Source: Dermatemys mawii
Lineage: Eukaryota > Chordata > Testudines > Dermatemydidae
Assembly: GCA_007922305.1 (NCBI GenBank)
Contig: ML677472.1
Location: 551,814 to 615,813 of the forward strand
Direction of reading: 5' to 3'
Length of the DNA stretch: 64,000 nucleotides
The notes below the pieces were generated by a model. The model searched no databases and had not been told where the DNA came from. It was given only the letters and a program-made list of their open reading frames with translations. Shown here piece after piece: positions 11,343 to 23,956 of this stretch. Positions within the stretch are counted from its first letter, which is position 1. Every line of letters begins with the position of its first letter. The translations under genes and the position numbers were made by a program.

Positions 11343-11460
11343 GATAGCCCCGTGGTTAGAGGACTCCCCTGCTGTAGGAAGCGGGAGGGTGGGGGGAATA
11401 GAACTTGAATCACCCATGCAATGGACGCTTGCCAAAACCTCTGGACTAAAAGTTATGGGC
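11343..11460 (+). mobile_element. tRNA-like SINE fragment
   Basis: A CCGTGGTTAGAGGACTC box-A-like segment is followed by GAACTTGAATCACCC, a degenerate box B. It could equally be a diverged MIR head. Confidence 0.35.
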
Positions 11461-11664
11461 AAGGGTGCCTCCTCTAGTCATTTGCAAGTCTAGGGCCTGG
11501 AAAAATGCCCCAAATAAAACTATTTCAATTTGCCAAAATTTTTCACAATGTTACGATTTGGTTCTACCAGAACTGATTTTTTTCCAATTTTTTGGACCTG
11601 CCAGTGAACTGAAAAATTAGTTAATTGCCAAGCTCTGCTGAAAACAGCCTGGCTCAGTACATTA

Positions 11665-12338
11665 CTCCTGGGGGAATTCTGCGCCACTGCACAATGCAGA
11701 ATTTGTGCAGTAGTCCATGTTTCCCCACAGAATTGGGTCTGCAGAGCTGCTGGCTGCCACTAGGGACCACTGGGCTCTGCAGAACCCAGGTTTGCATGAG
11801 CAGAGTGCCTAGCCCAGTGGGGATGAAGGCTCTGCAAGCTCTGGCTGCTCCACTTAATCCTCATCCTCTTGGAGACAGGAGAGGTCCTGAAAGACCAAGC
11901 TCTGGCAAAGGGTGAAGACAGGCAGGGCCGCATTGCAACACATCCCCCAGCTGGACAGTAAAGAAGTTAGGTGGAGTAAAGGCTCTGGGGGTGCAGGTGT
12001 TTGGGTTGGGGGGGAGCCCCATGGCTGGGTTCTGGGGGGACGGAAGCGTGGGTATCTGGGCTCTGGGGGCCCCACGCAGCCCCCTCCAACACCTCTCAAC
12101 TGGAAGTGGGTTGTCACACGGGTTTCTTTAACTCTCTGCTCTTGGGAGAATCTTTTTGTTGTTGTTGTCAGTATTGCTGACATACCTGTTGCCAAGTATT
12201 TTGAAATAAATTACCAAAATAATTCAAACTGGAGTCATTATATTGTGCTATTTTGACAAATAAAATATGAAGATTTTTGCAAAATTTTAAAATACTGTGT
12301 TCAGAATGTTTAATTTTGTCTCAGAATTCCCCCACGAG
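11665..12338. mobile_element. Non-autonomous DNA transposon, CTCCTGGGGGAATTCTG ends
   Basis: The left end CTCCTGGGGGAATTCTG and the right end (reverse-complemented CTCGTGGGGGAATTCTG) are 17-bp inverted repeats with one mismatch. TA flanks both sides (11663-11664 and 12339-12340). The interior is G-rich then AT-rich. A diverged relative occurs near 56945. Confidence 0.7.
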
Positions 12339-15034
12339 TAGCACGTGCACATCCCAAAGACTAGCTCCCTCCAGGCCTACCAATGCTGCTATCCTCTCCT
12401 TTCCCACCAGGAGGCCTGCGAATGAGCCCCCTTTCATTGAGTCCTGGAACAACTCCTCCTCCTACATGTATAGTAAAATGTATAGGGTACTGGGGATGGT
12501 GAGGAGTGGGGAAGGGAGGAGGAGCTTCAGTTTCACTTTCCGTCAATTGCAAGACCCTTCTATGCTCACACCAACAAAACTGTCTCCACAGATGGCCCAT
12601 TTTTATGACTTGGAAAACCTCACCCCAGATCAAGATCCTTGTCTCAAAGCCCAAGAATCATATTGCTTCCTCCCTCTTGACCACCTGTCCCATACTGCTC
12701 TGCCTTGCTAACTGGGCCTGGATTTCAGCCGATGCAGGTGTGGGGAAAGAAAAGGGCACATGTCTAGACTTTGTCTGTGGTAAAGGGATTAGGTCAGTGG
12801 ATGTTTCTATTAAATAGAGAGTGGGGAACCTGAAATGTGCCCTAGCCAGCACCATGACAAAGAAGGAGACAGCCTGATTTTCTAACTGTTATTAGGGAAG
12901 CACAAGGCACTGAGGCATGAACAATAATGATCATACCAGCACTGCTGCACCCTGCTACCTTTTCAGGTTTGGCACCCCTGCCTGAACCCGGCCCCAAGGT
13001 GCAGCCAATCTGCTGAACTCTGTAAGCATAAACTCTGTGAACCCAGAATAAAATCTATCTCACTGTAGCTGGCAATTAGGAGCCGACTCATGTTTTCTTT
13101 TTACAGAAACAATCAGAGCATGGGTGGCTGGGATCATAAACCACTTTCTCTCCCCGTACCAGGGCCAATCAGGAAGTTAGAGTTGCACTTGTGCAAACAT
13201 TTGAGTGGGATTACGATCGGAAAAGTACTTCAGTCCACAGCTGCCCCACCAACTCCTGCTGTGTGTGATGGGGTGAGCGAGTTAAGCTTAAACAGAAATT
13301 AACCACCCATGAACCTTTTTGCGGGTTTAAAACAATATGCTGACAACAGTGATCCTCATTATTTTTCACTTAAAGACTGCTTCTATGCTTCCCAGAAGCA
13401 CCAGGGAAAAGATACTAATGAAATATCAGCTGTTCTAATGGCCCCAGCTGAGACTAGTCTTTCCCAGGGGAAGTGGTGGAAGCCACACAACATGAGAGGT
13501 TTAAAATCTGACCAGAGAGAGCCCCAGAACAGGTATAATCTCTCATTGGTGTAACCCATTGGTGAATGTGTTTTACAGGTCACCCTCTGTGCTGATCCAT
13601 GAGAATATCACTTGCTATAGTGCCTTCCCCTCTACCTATTAATTATGGATCCATAGCTCAAACTGTAACAGGCTGTGTTTGTTGTTTTCTAATAGCTCCA
13701 GGGGTCTCTGGTTCAGTCCTGAGAGTGGCAGCCAAGTGGCAGTTATTCAGCCCCTCCATAAGACATACTGGATGAGCTCATTCATTCTCTAATATCCCAT
13801 TTCTGGCCCTGCCTGCATTTCTGCCACTGAAGCAACTGGGCCCCTGCCCCACTCAGAAAATCAAATCACTGCAGATTTAATTTGCCTTCATCACAGTTCT
13901 GCACAATCTACATTAGTTAATTCAAGGGACAGGCTCTTCCAGATGCAAAATCCACAAGGGGCCAGAGAGCTGCTTGGATGTGTGCATGTTCCAATAGGGG
14001 CATATTCTAAAGTAGCACCAGCAGGACCCCACTTAACAGCTTAGCAGTTAGCCAAACGGCACTGAGAAGCCCTTGGAAGTGCTCTGACTTAAGGCCTGGT
14101 TCTCTGAGATGAGGAGCACCCTGCAATCATAGACTCCTGAGGGACTTGAGGACACTCAGCGCCTTGCAGTTCAGCCCTTCTCTGTCAGCATATGCAGCTG
14201 AAGCAATTTACCCTATCCCACCTAAAACTAACCTGGGCAGGAAAATTCCAATAAAACTGTTTCTTTGGAAAACCAAAACAGTTGCTGGACATGTGGTGAT
14301 TTTGCTGAAGTATCGATGGAAGCCGCAGCCCTGCCTGCCAGATGGGTTTCAAAACCAGCCTGGTTTCCAATCAGCTCACCAACTCAGTTGCTGGCTGGGG
14401 AACCAAGGCTTCTGGATCTATGGTTCTAGGGATATCTTCCAGGTGGACTGCCCCAGGGCAGACTGGGATCCAGGACACAGAGAGGAGCAGGGCTGAGACA
14501 TGCCAGCAGGGGGCATACAACACACACATACACACATGCACTCACAGACACTCTCGCCCTCATCCACCTCTTATCTAGCCTATCACAGAGATACTGACCA
14601 CAGAAGGTTCCAGTGGCCCTCAGAGATTTGTTGCCTGCCTGTTATGGAGAATTTCAAAAAAATTGAAATATTAAAGTCCACAAAAGAATTTAATTACCTT
14701 TCTCCACCCAGCTCTACTGCTGACCATGACACACCAACAATCAGGGAAGTTTTCTGGCTCAGTTTTGCAGATCCAAGAAGCATACATGACACATGACATA
14801 ACCTTCTGGTACAAATCAGAGATGGGGATTGCTTATCCTGACTTTTAGTCCTACGGGAATCCTACTTCCTAGCCCAATTTGTGCTTAGTTTACTTACACA
14901 ACAGCTCTGAAGCAGAAGGTTGGATTTTAATCTTTTTGGTGTAGATCATTAATTCTTTCAGGCAGGGACTGTTTCTTTACTTGCCATGCAAAGACCTAGG
15001 CTTCCTACTGAAGTGTTAAATATTAATAATATTA
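12339..15034. other. No recognisable feature
   Basis: Unique-looking sequence with a CA-rich patch at about 14518-14562. Open frames such as 12277-12711 and 14146-14496 carry no identifiable domain. Confidence 0.4.
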
Positions 15035-15230
15035 ATCATGGCTCTGCCAATATTAATTGTGGCTCTGACTGTTTTTCCTTGAGCAAGTTGCTTAACCTCT
15101 CCAACTCTAGGTTTGCCCATCTGTAAATTGTGGACAATACTTAACAATTTTGCAACGTTGTGGTGAGGATTAACTAGAGCACAAACCATTAAGGAGTTCT
15201 TATTTGTCAATCTTGATTACCAATTACCAA
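15035..15230 (+). mobile_element. MIR-like SINE fragment
   Basis: Core phrases TTGAGCAAGTTGCTTAACCT and GTTTGCCCATCTGTAAATTG are followed by GTTGTGGTGAGGATTAACTA. It is diverged. Confidence 0.55.
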
Positions 15231-15502
15231 TCTCCAATTCTAAAGCCCAAGAATAAAGGTGATAATCTCAGATATCACTTGTGTTTTATAACTGTTGCCT
15301 TTGTAATGGCAGATGCTTTAACTAATGTTGAACAGTTCTTTGAAGACAGGAAGTGCTTAAAATGTTAGATCTTACGCAAGACACAAAAAGAACACAGATG
15401 GATTTTCTTTTCCAGATTGAGTTTGTAATGCTGATGGTTAGAAAATCAGGTTTTGATTGGGAAACAGTGCAGTTTTAATCTGGAGACACTGAGGCCTTCT
15501 TT

Positions 15503-15773
15503 TCATAGATTTATAGAAGATTAGGGTTGCAAGAGACCTCGGGAGGTCATATAGTCCAACCCCCTGCTCAAAGCAGGACCAACCCCAACTAAATCATCCC
15601 AGCCAGGGCTTTGACAAGCCAGGCATTAAAAACCTTTAAGGAAGGAGATTTTACTGCCTCCCTAGGTAACCCATTCCAGTGCTTCAACACCCTCCTAGTG
15701 AAAAAACTTTTCCTAATATCCAACCTAAACCTTCCCCTCTGCAACTTAAGACCATTACTCCTTGTTCTGTCAA
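15503..15773 (-). mobile_element. CR1 LINE 3' end, 5'-truncated
   Basis: The plus strand starts with the inverted tail (CATAGATTTATAGAAG), then AGTCCAACCCCCTGCTCAAA. The minus strand encodes the last ORF2 residues ([20 protein letters not shown]). It breaks off near 15773. Confidence 0.85.
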
Positions 15774-17394
15774 TGGATATTATTTTAAGTTTCATCTGCA
15801 GTGCAGTATTCTATCTACTCTCTCAGTACTACAGTTTTTGTATATATATACCCATTTGTCCATCTCTACATACCATAGCATCTGTGTATCTGCTATGATA
15901 CTGTGTGATCTGTCTGCCCTACCTATCTATAGTATCTATCTACAAGCCAAGATTTTCACAAATGGGTAAAATGAGTGAGTTTATTGCTGCTCAGCAGTTT
16001 TTAAGATCAGTTATTTAGATGCCTTAATTTGATCTTAAGCACCCAACAACTTTAGCCACCCACTTTTGAAATCTTGGCAGAGTAGCTACAGTAACTATCA
16101 ATATCATAGTACTTAATTATGGTCTTATTGGGTATTGGATATCCCACCGCAACCACACTGTGCTAAGATTATTAGGTATACAGAGAGAAACTCATTAGAA
16201 GCTGAACACCCTGTGGTGAGGCAGGATGGGGAAGGAAGTCTGAATATTTTTGGTTCTGTTCTATATGGGCTGTTATATGGCATTCATCGCTGTAGGTGTC
16301 TTTGCACCTTCCAGTACTGTATTAAGCAGCATGACTATACATCTGCCATGTGTGTACAGGAGACGGTGACCTCTCTGGCCTCATGTTGTTTGTTATAGGA
16401 ATAAGTAAGGTGTGTCTTGTTCAGACACAGATTATATTTTTCCACTGTAATTATGTTTTTCAGACGTGATTTCATAGCCTTAAATGATTTATGATGTTTC
16501 TCCTTCTCTGTTGTTTTGTGTGATTTATTCAATACAATTTTTATGGCTTCAGTTTTCTGCCTTCCTATAAAAAATAAACCTCCCATCCCATCCATTCAAA
16601 ATAGCCGCTGCTGAACATAATCATATCAGCCACCCATGCAGTAATCTGTATGTATGGAATGGGGAGCAAAGCACTTTAGCACTCACCAGAAATAGATAAT
16701 TCCCTCGGGTGGAATTCAAACCCACTCCCATCCCCCAAAAGCCTGAATAACCAGGCTTTAGAGAAGGGAATCACATGCAGGGCATTGGAAGGTATAGAAT
16801 CCATGTCCTAACCTACAGGCAGAATTCTGGGTAGCTCTAGTATCTCACCGGAGGTAGAAGGGCCCCTTAAGCACTTTAATGTGAAAAGTAGGAATTAAAG
16901 GAATCCAAGATGACTAACCTTAAAAGCATCTTTAATAAAAGTACTGCTGAGTGCAGACGTAATATGGATCACAAGCAGCTATCATGCAGAATCACGGGAG
17001 CCGTGGTAAACGACTGTGACCCATAAGCAAAATCTACCCCTATTGCTTCTTCCCTGATTCCTATCCTTATCTTCTTTGTCCTCTAACCTACACCATTGAT
17101 TTATCTCCCTTTTCTGTCACCCCTCCTCTCTTTGGCATTCACAGTACTCAATTGCTATCCTACACTAGCATGTATATATATACACTCACACACACACACA
17201 CACACACTACCAGACTTAGCCATTTCATATCTGCCTAACTTGGAGACTGAAAACAACTTTTGGGGCCTGATCCTAAGAGGTGCTGATCACCTGCCACTCA
17301 GTGGGAATTGCAGATCTCAGCACCTGTTATATAGCACATTTAAGAGAAAGTAGTCACCATTAAACTAATTAATAAATCCGTAACTGGGTGAATG
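15774..17394. other. Mostly featureless; (CA)n at 17186-17208
   Basis: I see a TATATATA run near 15842, a CA microsatellite at 17186-17208, and a weak antisense tRNA-like SINE trace near 16640-16760. Nothing coding is visible. Confidence 0.4.
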
Positions 17395-17535
17395 ATAAAC
17401 GAGAAATGTATGGGGAGTCAGGAAATCCTGGGTTCCCAACTTGGTTCAACTACTGGACTCATTGTGTGTCTTTAGACAGGCATCTTAACTTTTCCATATT
17501 CTATTTTCTTCAACTGTAAAATTTGAATAGTGCCA
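17395..17535 (+). mobile_element. MIR-like SINE fragment
   Basis: GGGAGTCAGGAAATCCTGGG is followed by CTTCAACTGTAAAATTTGAA, a diverged MIR head and core. Confidence 0.5.
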
Positions 17536-18089
17536 CACAATTGAACTAGCTGGTGTCTCACTACTGCCTTCTATTGGGTAGAATCAGAAATGCTTAGCTG
17601 CATGTTGTATGCCTTATACTGCTACAAACAATTCTCCTTTATCACACATGGTTGGGGCCTGGGCTTTTGGTGCCAGAAGGTGCAGTGAAGTGAAATGACC
17701 CCTTGAAATTCTATGTGGACATTGAATTGTTACCTAGATCAGCCTCAGGTCAGAGTGCTCTTGTGTGGACTATTTAGTGTTTGCACTGTACTTTGAAGAT
17801 GACAGGAGCATAAGGGATTTGGGATACTTTGGAATTAAAGGCACTATTTACAGCATATTACATTAAATGAAAAAAAAACCCAAACCAAAAAACAACCCAC
17901 GTTACTGGAATGTCAAGGCTGATCTGTTAATCTCTGCTCTTGTCTCTCTTAGATTATAAACTTTTTGAGGCACTGAACATGTCTTGCTCTGTACTAGTAA
18001 AGCGCTGTGTTACTGTTTGGCATTATACACATGATTTTTAATAATAATTCAATTTTAATAATAATTGTAATTATTTTAAATCATGTATT

Positions 18090-18230
18090 GGTATTATTAA
18101 ATACCTAGCACTTCTTTGTGTACAGCTCACAGGTAAGCAAGTATTGTTCTCCGTAGTTTTCAGATGGGGAAATGGAGACACAGAGAGGTGATGTGACTAA
18201 AGAGTTGCTTAGTGACATGGTGTGACATGA
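18090..18230 (-). mobile_element. MIR-like SINE, reverse orientation
   Basis: The antisense core is TTTTCAGATGGGGAAATGGA then GACACAGAGAGGTGATGTGA. Confidence 0.55.
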
Positions 18231-19212
18231 GTTCCCCAGCAACAAACACAAAGAAGCAGCACCAAAACAAGGCCACAGTGAATAGCTTTTATCAACCAAT
18301 GGAAGATGAACCCCCCCGAGGTTGAATCGGAAGCTTCTCCAGACAACAAACAGTGCTCAGTTAGTAAATATGCGGGCTCTGGCATCTGGTGGGCAAGAGA
18401 AACTTGGACTAATTTCTAATACAGATTCTGGCACCCACTTGCCGCATGACCTTGGGCAAGTCTTCCCTCGATAGTGCCGCAGATTCCTCTCCTGTGAAGT
18501 GCTATGGATTAAAAGGAGCTGCACGCTGTCAGAGCAAATTATTGTTGCAGTAACTTCACCTCCAGCTCCTGAGATTGATGCTAAGTCTTTGTGTTGTGTC
18601 AAAGATGCTGTTGCACAAAAAATACTGAAGTTCATAGAGGGCATGTTAGCCAGTGATACTGTAGACTAGTTTCATTGTCTGCACAGACCCAAATTAAAGC
18701 CATTTGCCAGTCTGGATAATCCTGGGGTCATCAGATAAGAACAATTTACACTGGCAGTGAGTACTGATAGGAGAGCATGCAACAGACTTACTGTAATAGC
18801 TGACACCCCAGGCCAAATCCTGAGAAACACTGAGCACTTTCCTCTCTTGCTGACTTCCAATGGAGCTGTAAGTTCTCCACACCTCTCAAGATTTGGCCCT
18901 CCCTCTGGGAAGAAGTGCGAATTTGCATCACTCACCCTCACCTTGCTCACTCTTAGGTCAAGCATTAGAGAAACTGTCAAGAGCATGACATCACTGTGGA
19001 TGGTGGAGCTAAATTCTGCCCATGAGCTACCCACTGATGGACGATGCCCATATTCCACTTACTTCAGTGGATTTCAAGATGCTGCTTGGAATGATATTCA
19101 CTGGTATAACCAACTACAGCAAGGGGTGAGCTCGCAAACAAAAATCTCAGGGTTGTGCTCACTGTCCATGGCAACACACGGCAGTTGTAAGGCCCATATG
19201 TGACCAGGATAA
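18231..19212. other. No recognisable feature
   Basis: A further weak MIR trace (ACCTTGGGCAAGTC) lies near 18450. Open frames on both strands at 18672-19203 overlap each other and have no domain. Confidence 0.35.
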
Positions 19213-19225
19213 CTCCATAAAGTCA

Positions 19226-19322
19226 AAAAGAACAAGGAGTACTTGTGGCACCTTGGAGACTAACAGTACTCCTCATTCTTTTTGTGGATACAGACTAACA
19301 CGACTACTACTCTGAAACCTGT
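19226..19322 (-). mobile_element. Short hairpin repeat module with 13-bp duplication
   Basis: This 97-bp insertion is flanked by identical CTCCATAAAGTCA copies (19213-19225 and 19323-19335). Read on the minus strand it starts GGTTTCAGAGTAGTAG and contains GTTAGTCTGTATCC. The inverted arms AAAAAGAACAAGGAGTACT and AGTACTCCTCATTCTTTTT make a hairpin. The phrase TTGTGGCACCTTGGAGACTAA links it to copies near 46 kb, 48.9 kb and 63.9 kb. Confidence 0.7.
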
Positions 19323-19800
19323 CTCCATAAAGTCAGGTGAAGAAGCAGGGAATGAATAAGAAAGCCTGTTGTAACCATGCCAGCCCAAAAGCAAAACACA
19401 AACTGCTATCAAGCCCTGTCCATGAGGAGCTGCATATCATTTTGTTAGGGCCAAGATACAGAGAGATGCTTTGTCTGTACCAGAAAAGATGCACCAGTTT
19501 TAACAAGATTGATTTTAAATGAATTTAATTAAACCTATGCAACCCCTATAGTACATATATAATCTGATTTAATTCTGTCTTAAATTATTTTAGATTAATT
19601 CAATGTAATTGTAAACTCACTGGGGCATAAAATCCAATTTTATCTGTACTGTATAAAAAGCCAGTCTCTTATGCATAGGCAGCAGGTATAATAGATCAGG
19701 GAAGGCTAAGCTTTCCTTGGTGCAGCTGCAGCCACTGGACACAGGTTTGGACAGTTTGTGAATGCTGGGCTTCTGCTGGAGGAAGATTTTGCTTATTATT

Positions 19801-19963
19801 ATGCACCATGCAGGTTCTGGGGTGACTGAGGACATGGTATCTGCTATTCAGCTTCCTGGCTTAATTGGTAATCTCCATGGGCTTGAGAGAGATTACTGAT
19901 GAGCCCAGGAAACTGATTAGCAGATACTGCCTCCTCAGCAGACCCAGAACCTGCATGGTGCAT
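19801..19963. repeat. 163-bp imperfect hairpin
   Basis: Arms of about 75 bp (19801-19875 and 19891-19963) are inverted copies at roughly 85% with a short loop around CATGGGCTTGAGA. The outer 20 bp (ATGCACCATGCAGGTTCTGG) pair perfectly. No element ends or target duplication are seen. Confidence 0.6.
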
Positions 19964-21524
19964 ATAAAATGTCCAGCATTCTTCTGGAAGAGCATTTGCT
20001 CTTCCCATCAGGCATCTGGGGTCTCGGGAGGGGAGGCACAGCATGGCATGTTTCCCATTCGGGAGCTGGGGCCGGCCTGGGGTTTGGGCCATATGACATG
20101 ACTGGGGCAGCTCGGGCCAGTCTGGGGCTCCTCCAGATGGGGATGCATCAGATAGATTCATTCATTATGTTATGACCGCAACACTATCATTTTTCCTTCC
20201 GTCCTTCCATAACCTCTCACTTGTTTTCTCTTCCCTAACTTCATAATCCTCTAGACAGTTTCAACTATAAGTCAAATAAATGATGTGTTACATCATTTGT
20301 TCATTTGTTAGGTTTTACTAGCTCAGGTAGCTGGAGACCTTAAGATAAAAGGCACTATATAAGAACAAAGTGTGAACTGTTACAAGTCCATAACCTCAAT
20401 GACCTATATTCTATTTTTGCCTCCTTCTAACTTTCACCAAAACCTTTGACCTGAAATTTCTCTTTGTTATGCTCATTATGCAGATTGTTATTGGAAAATA
20501 TGTGCATGGCATGATAAATTTGCACAGCACTTTATAAATATAGATAACGCAGTGTTGCCCGCCCAGATGAGTTTACAGTCAAAATAAGACAGACACATAG
20601 AAGACAAGTTCCAGACACAAGATGTGAGGGGATTATTAATGAAAGCAGAAACAAAAAATTGATTGCTAGATGAGGTGGGAGGAGAGAGTGGGCATTTGCA
20701 GATGAAGAAAGGAAAATGACGTCCCTGGTTTGCAGGGCAGCATGACAGTGAAGCTGAGAGAAAAAATGGCAGCAGAAATGTAGATGATGAGAAATTATTT
20801 AAGGTGTATAGATGAAGATGTGATTCCTGAATCTGATGCACTATTTATACTGCTTGCTGAGTTTCTGTGTGTCAAACAGCTGGACGAAGGAGAGTAGGCA
20901 ATTTCACATTGTTTCTTGTTGTTATCAGATTCCCTTGAACAAGCAAGGTGTTATGAAGTGTGACAAACATTTGTTTGAAATATATATTTCCACTGGAGCT
21001 TGTATAAAGTAGAGCATTTCTTTTGAAGTTTTATAAAAAACCTGATAATCTTTCTGTCTATTTTCATCGTAGACTCCAACCACTTGCCAAGCATTAAAAC
21101 CAGAAATTACAATAACATTTTCTCTCTCTCTCCCCCCTCCATCCATTACATCCCTTCAAAACTGATATTGCAGTGGTAATTGCAGATCTCCAGACTTTAG
21201 AGTGTTATTTGCTTTATTTATTTAATGTATGTATTTTTGACTCTACTGGTCCATTATCATTTTTACATGAATCATATTTTCTGCCTTATTGAAGTCTGTG
21301 GCAGTTAGTGAACTGCTTAACTCGGTACACAATGAAAGTGTTCTACAAAATAAAGTTTAATTGCAAACTAACAGAACAACATAATCCCAGACGGGCAGCT
21401 GTTTAAACCGTCAACTATAATTTAGCCACTTATTAAGTAAATCAAGGAACTGTTATACAACGGAGTGGCTAGATCTGGCTGAAAGCCAGCTAATAATGAC
21501 AATAGTTAGTCCCTAACAAACTAA
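19964..21524. other. No recognisable feature
   Basis: AT-rich unique-looking sequence. The frame at 20488-20841 (minus) has no identifiable domain. Confidence 0.4.
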
Positions 21525-21748
21525 TTTAGATTAAATATCAGGAAAAACTTCCTAACTATAATTAGGACAATGGAACAGACTGCCTAGGGAAGTTGTGGAA
21601 GCTTCTTCACTGGAGGTTTTCAAAATGAGGCTGCAAAGCCATCTGTCTTGGATGGTTTTAAACACAACAAATCCTGCATCTTGGCAGGGGGATAGACCAG
21701 ACGACCTTTGTGGTCCCTTCTAACCCTATGATTCTATGATTCTAATAC
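21525..21748 (+). mobile_element. CR1 LINE 3' end
   Basis: It carries the sense-orientation CR1 3' region: TATCAGGAAAAACTTCCTAA, GAAGTTGTGGAAGCTTCTTC, then GACGACCTTTGTGGTCCCTT and the tail CCTATGATTCTATGATTCT. It is 5'-truncated. Confidence 0.85.
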
Positions 21749-21990
21749 TAGGTCAGGAAATATATAGGAACAAATCTGAAATTAACTGTGTCTGTGGAGG
21801 ATTACATCAGTTTCATCCAGGGTTAAAAACTGAGTATCTGGAGAAGGGACAATCCCAGGATTAAACCTGAGAGGAGGTTAATATAACAATAAACTATTAT
21901 TATTAATATATATAATATATTACGTTTGACATTGCATACATGAGCTAACAGTCCAGGAAAAGACAGGGGACCTGATTCTATGCCCTTTGC

Positions 21991-22286
21991 CAGGGGCAGG
22001 CAACCTATGGCACAGGTGCCAAAGGTGGCACGGGGGCTGGTTTTCGGTGGCACTCACACTGCCCAGGTCCTGGCCTGAGAGGCTCTGCATTTTAATTTTA
22101 AATGAAGCTTCTTAAACATTTTAAAAACCTTATTTACTTTACATACAACAATAGTTTAGTTATATATTGCAGACATAGAAAGAGACCTTCTAAAATGTTA
22201 AAATGTATTAGTGGCACACGAAACCTTAAATTAGAGTGAATAAATGAAGACTCAGCACACGAATTCTGAAAGGTTGCCGACCCCTG
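21991..22286. mobile_element. hAT MITE copy A (CAGGGGYMGGCAACC family)
   Basis: The left end CAGGGGCAGGCAACC and the right end, reverse-complemented CAGGGGTCGGCAACC, are inverted repeats. The flanks CCCTTTGC and CCCTACGC match at 6 of 8 positions, consistent with an aged 8-bp hAT duplication. The body holds the TGGCACTCACACTGCCC and ATGAAGCTTCTTAAACATTT phrases. Confidence 0.75.
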
Positions 22287-23556
22287 CCCTACGCTTTTTG
22301 CCATTATTTGCACCAGTGCATAGTGAGTATAGAACAGTGCCATTTAGATTTGGTAGCTTATTAACCCATTTCTACTGGTGTAAAGGACTACACAAGGTGC
22401 AGGAAAATCGTGACTCATGCATGCCAAAGTCCTGATCCTGCAGATACTTGCGACTGGTATAGTGCTTACGACTGGGCATAGTGGTAAGTACTATGCCCAG
22501 TGGTACTGCATGTGTCTGCAGGATCCAGCCCTGAAATAAGACGTAACTTGATGAATGATGATCACAAACAAAGGAAGGTGAAGGAGAAATTAGGGATGAT
22601 GTGACAGAAATAAGACTATGAATAAGAGAAAGAGAGACAGACTGATAGAGTGATCTTTTTATGTTCACTTGAACAAGTTTGCAAGTAGTTCTGGTATTAT
22701 ATTGGATGCTTTCAGAACCCCAGACTTCTTAGCAAAGCTCCAATAGTAGGAGAAAGAGAACGACTCGGTGGATTACTGACTGGACTGGCTCTATTTTGAC
22801 CCTCAATCTGTTTTGTCTGAGAGTTGTTCTCCTCCAATGACTGTATCAATGGACTATGCGGTTCTCAGCGCAATTCCTAAGTGGGCAGGTGTACACATGA
22901 AAATAAATCCATCACAGCTGGCATTACTGGCCTTCTTGTTGGCATTCTCAGCAGGGAGGCAGGAGACCGAACTTCCTACTCACTCTTAAGATGGTCCCTC
23001 CAAACCAAATTAGTAAAATTACAAGACATTAGTATTACCATTAGGCCTGCTGTCTCTGCATGTGACAACAACAGATGACATCAGGAAAACAACTAAGGCG
23101 CGGCTTGAAATTTAGGGAATAAAAGGCCATCTTTCATAATTTTATCACTTTTCTTTTAAAATAAATGCCCCATTAACCCAGTTCCATGCTTGCAGATAAT
23201 TGTACAGACTAATTTGACTGGAGTCCCATCATTTGAGCTATGCCACTATAACTGACAAATATACAGGACTCCTGCCAGAGAAAATGCAAGAAAACCACCG
23301 CAGAAATGGTAGGGTTAAAAGATACTAATAGTCCCCAGTCTGTGTCTGCTCATGATTGTTTTCCTTCCTCTTTTTCTTCAGTTCCTTCCCTCTACCACAG
23401 GGGTAGGCAACCCATGGCACAAGTGCTAAAGGCGGCACACGAGCTGATCTTCAGTGGCACTCACACTGCCCGGGTCCTGGCCACTGGTCTGGGGGGCTCT
23501 GCATTTTAATTTAATTTTAAATGAAGCTTCTTAAACATTTTAAAAACCTTATTTAC
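22115..23556. repeat. 1,442-bp duplicated segment, left copy
   Basis: Every base I compared is identical to 23957-25398 (offset 1,842). The copy ends at the gap, inside MITE B. Confidence 0.95.
22434..22525. repeat. Palindromic MITE
   Basis: GATCCTGCAGATACTTGC at the left pairs with GCATGTGTCTGCAGGATC at the right, and ACTGGGCATAGT pairs with ACTATGCCCAGT in the middle. The whole 92 bp is one foldback. It recurs at 24276-24367 only because of the larger duplication. Confidence 0.65.
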
Positions 23557-23956
23557 NNNNNNNNNNNNNNNNNNNNNNNNNNNNNNNNNNNNNNNNNNNN
23601 NNNNNNNNNNNNNNNNNNNNNNNNNNNNNNNNNNNNNNNNNNNNNNNNNNNNNNNNNNNNNNNNNNNNNNNNNNNNNNNNNNNNNNNNNNNNNNNNNNNN
23701 NNNNNNNNNNNNNNNNNNNNNNNNNNNNNNNNNNNNNNNNNNNNNNNNNNNNNNNNNNNNNNNNNNNNNNNNNNNNNNNNNNNNNNNNNNNNNNNNNNNN
23801 NNNNNNNNNNNNNNNNNNNNNNNNNNNNNNNNNNNNNNNNNNNNNNNNNNNNNNNNNNNNNNNNNNNNNNNNNNNNNNNNNNNNNNNNNNNNNNNNNNNN
23901 NNNNNNNNNNNNNNNNNNNNNNNNNNNNNNNNNNNNNNNNNNNNNNNNNNNNNNNN
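23557..23956. other. Assembly gap, 400 N
   Basis: Exactly 400 N. The 23 bases before the gap (23534-23556) equal the 23 bases after it (23957-23979), so the true gap may be zero. Confidence 1.

Noticed and set aside
18672..19203. Frames of 128 and 148 codons on opposite strands
   Set aside because: No motif or repeat family resemblance, and mutual overlap suggests chance.
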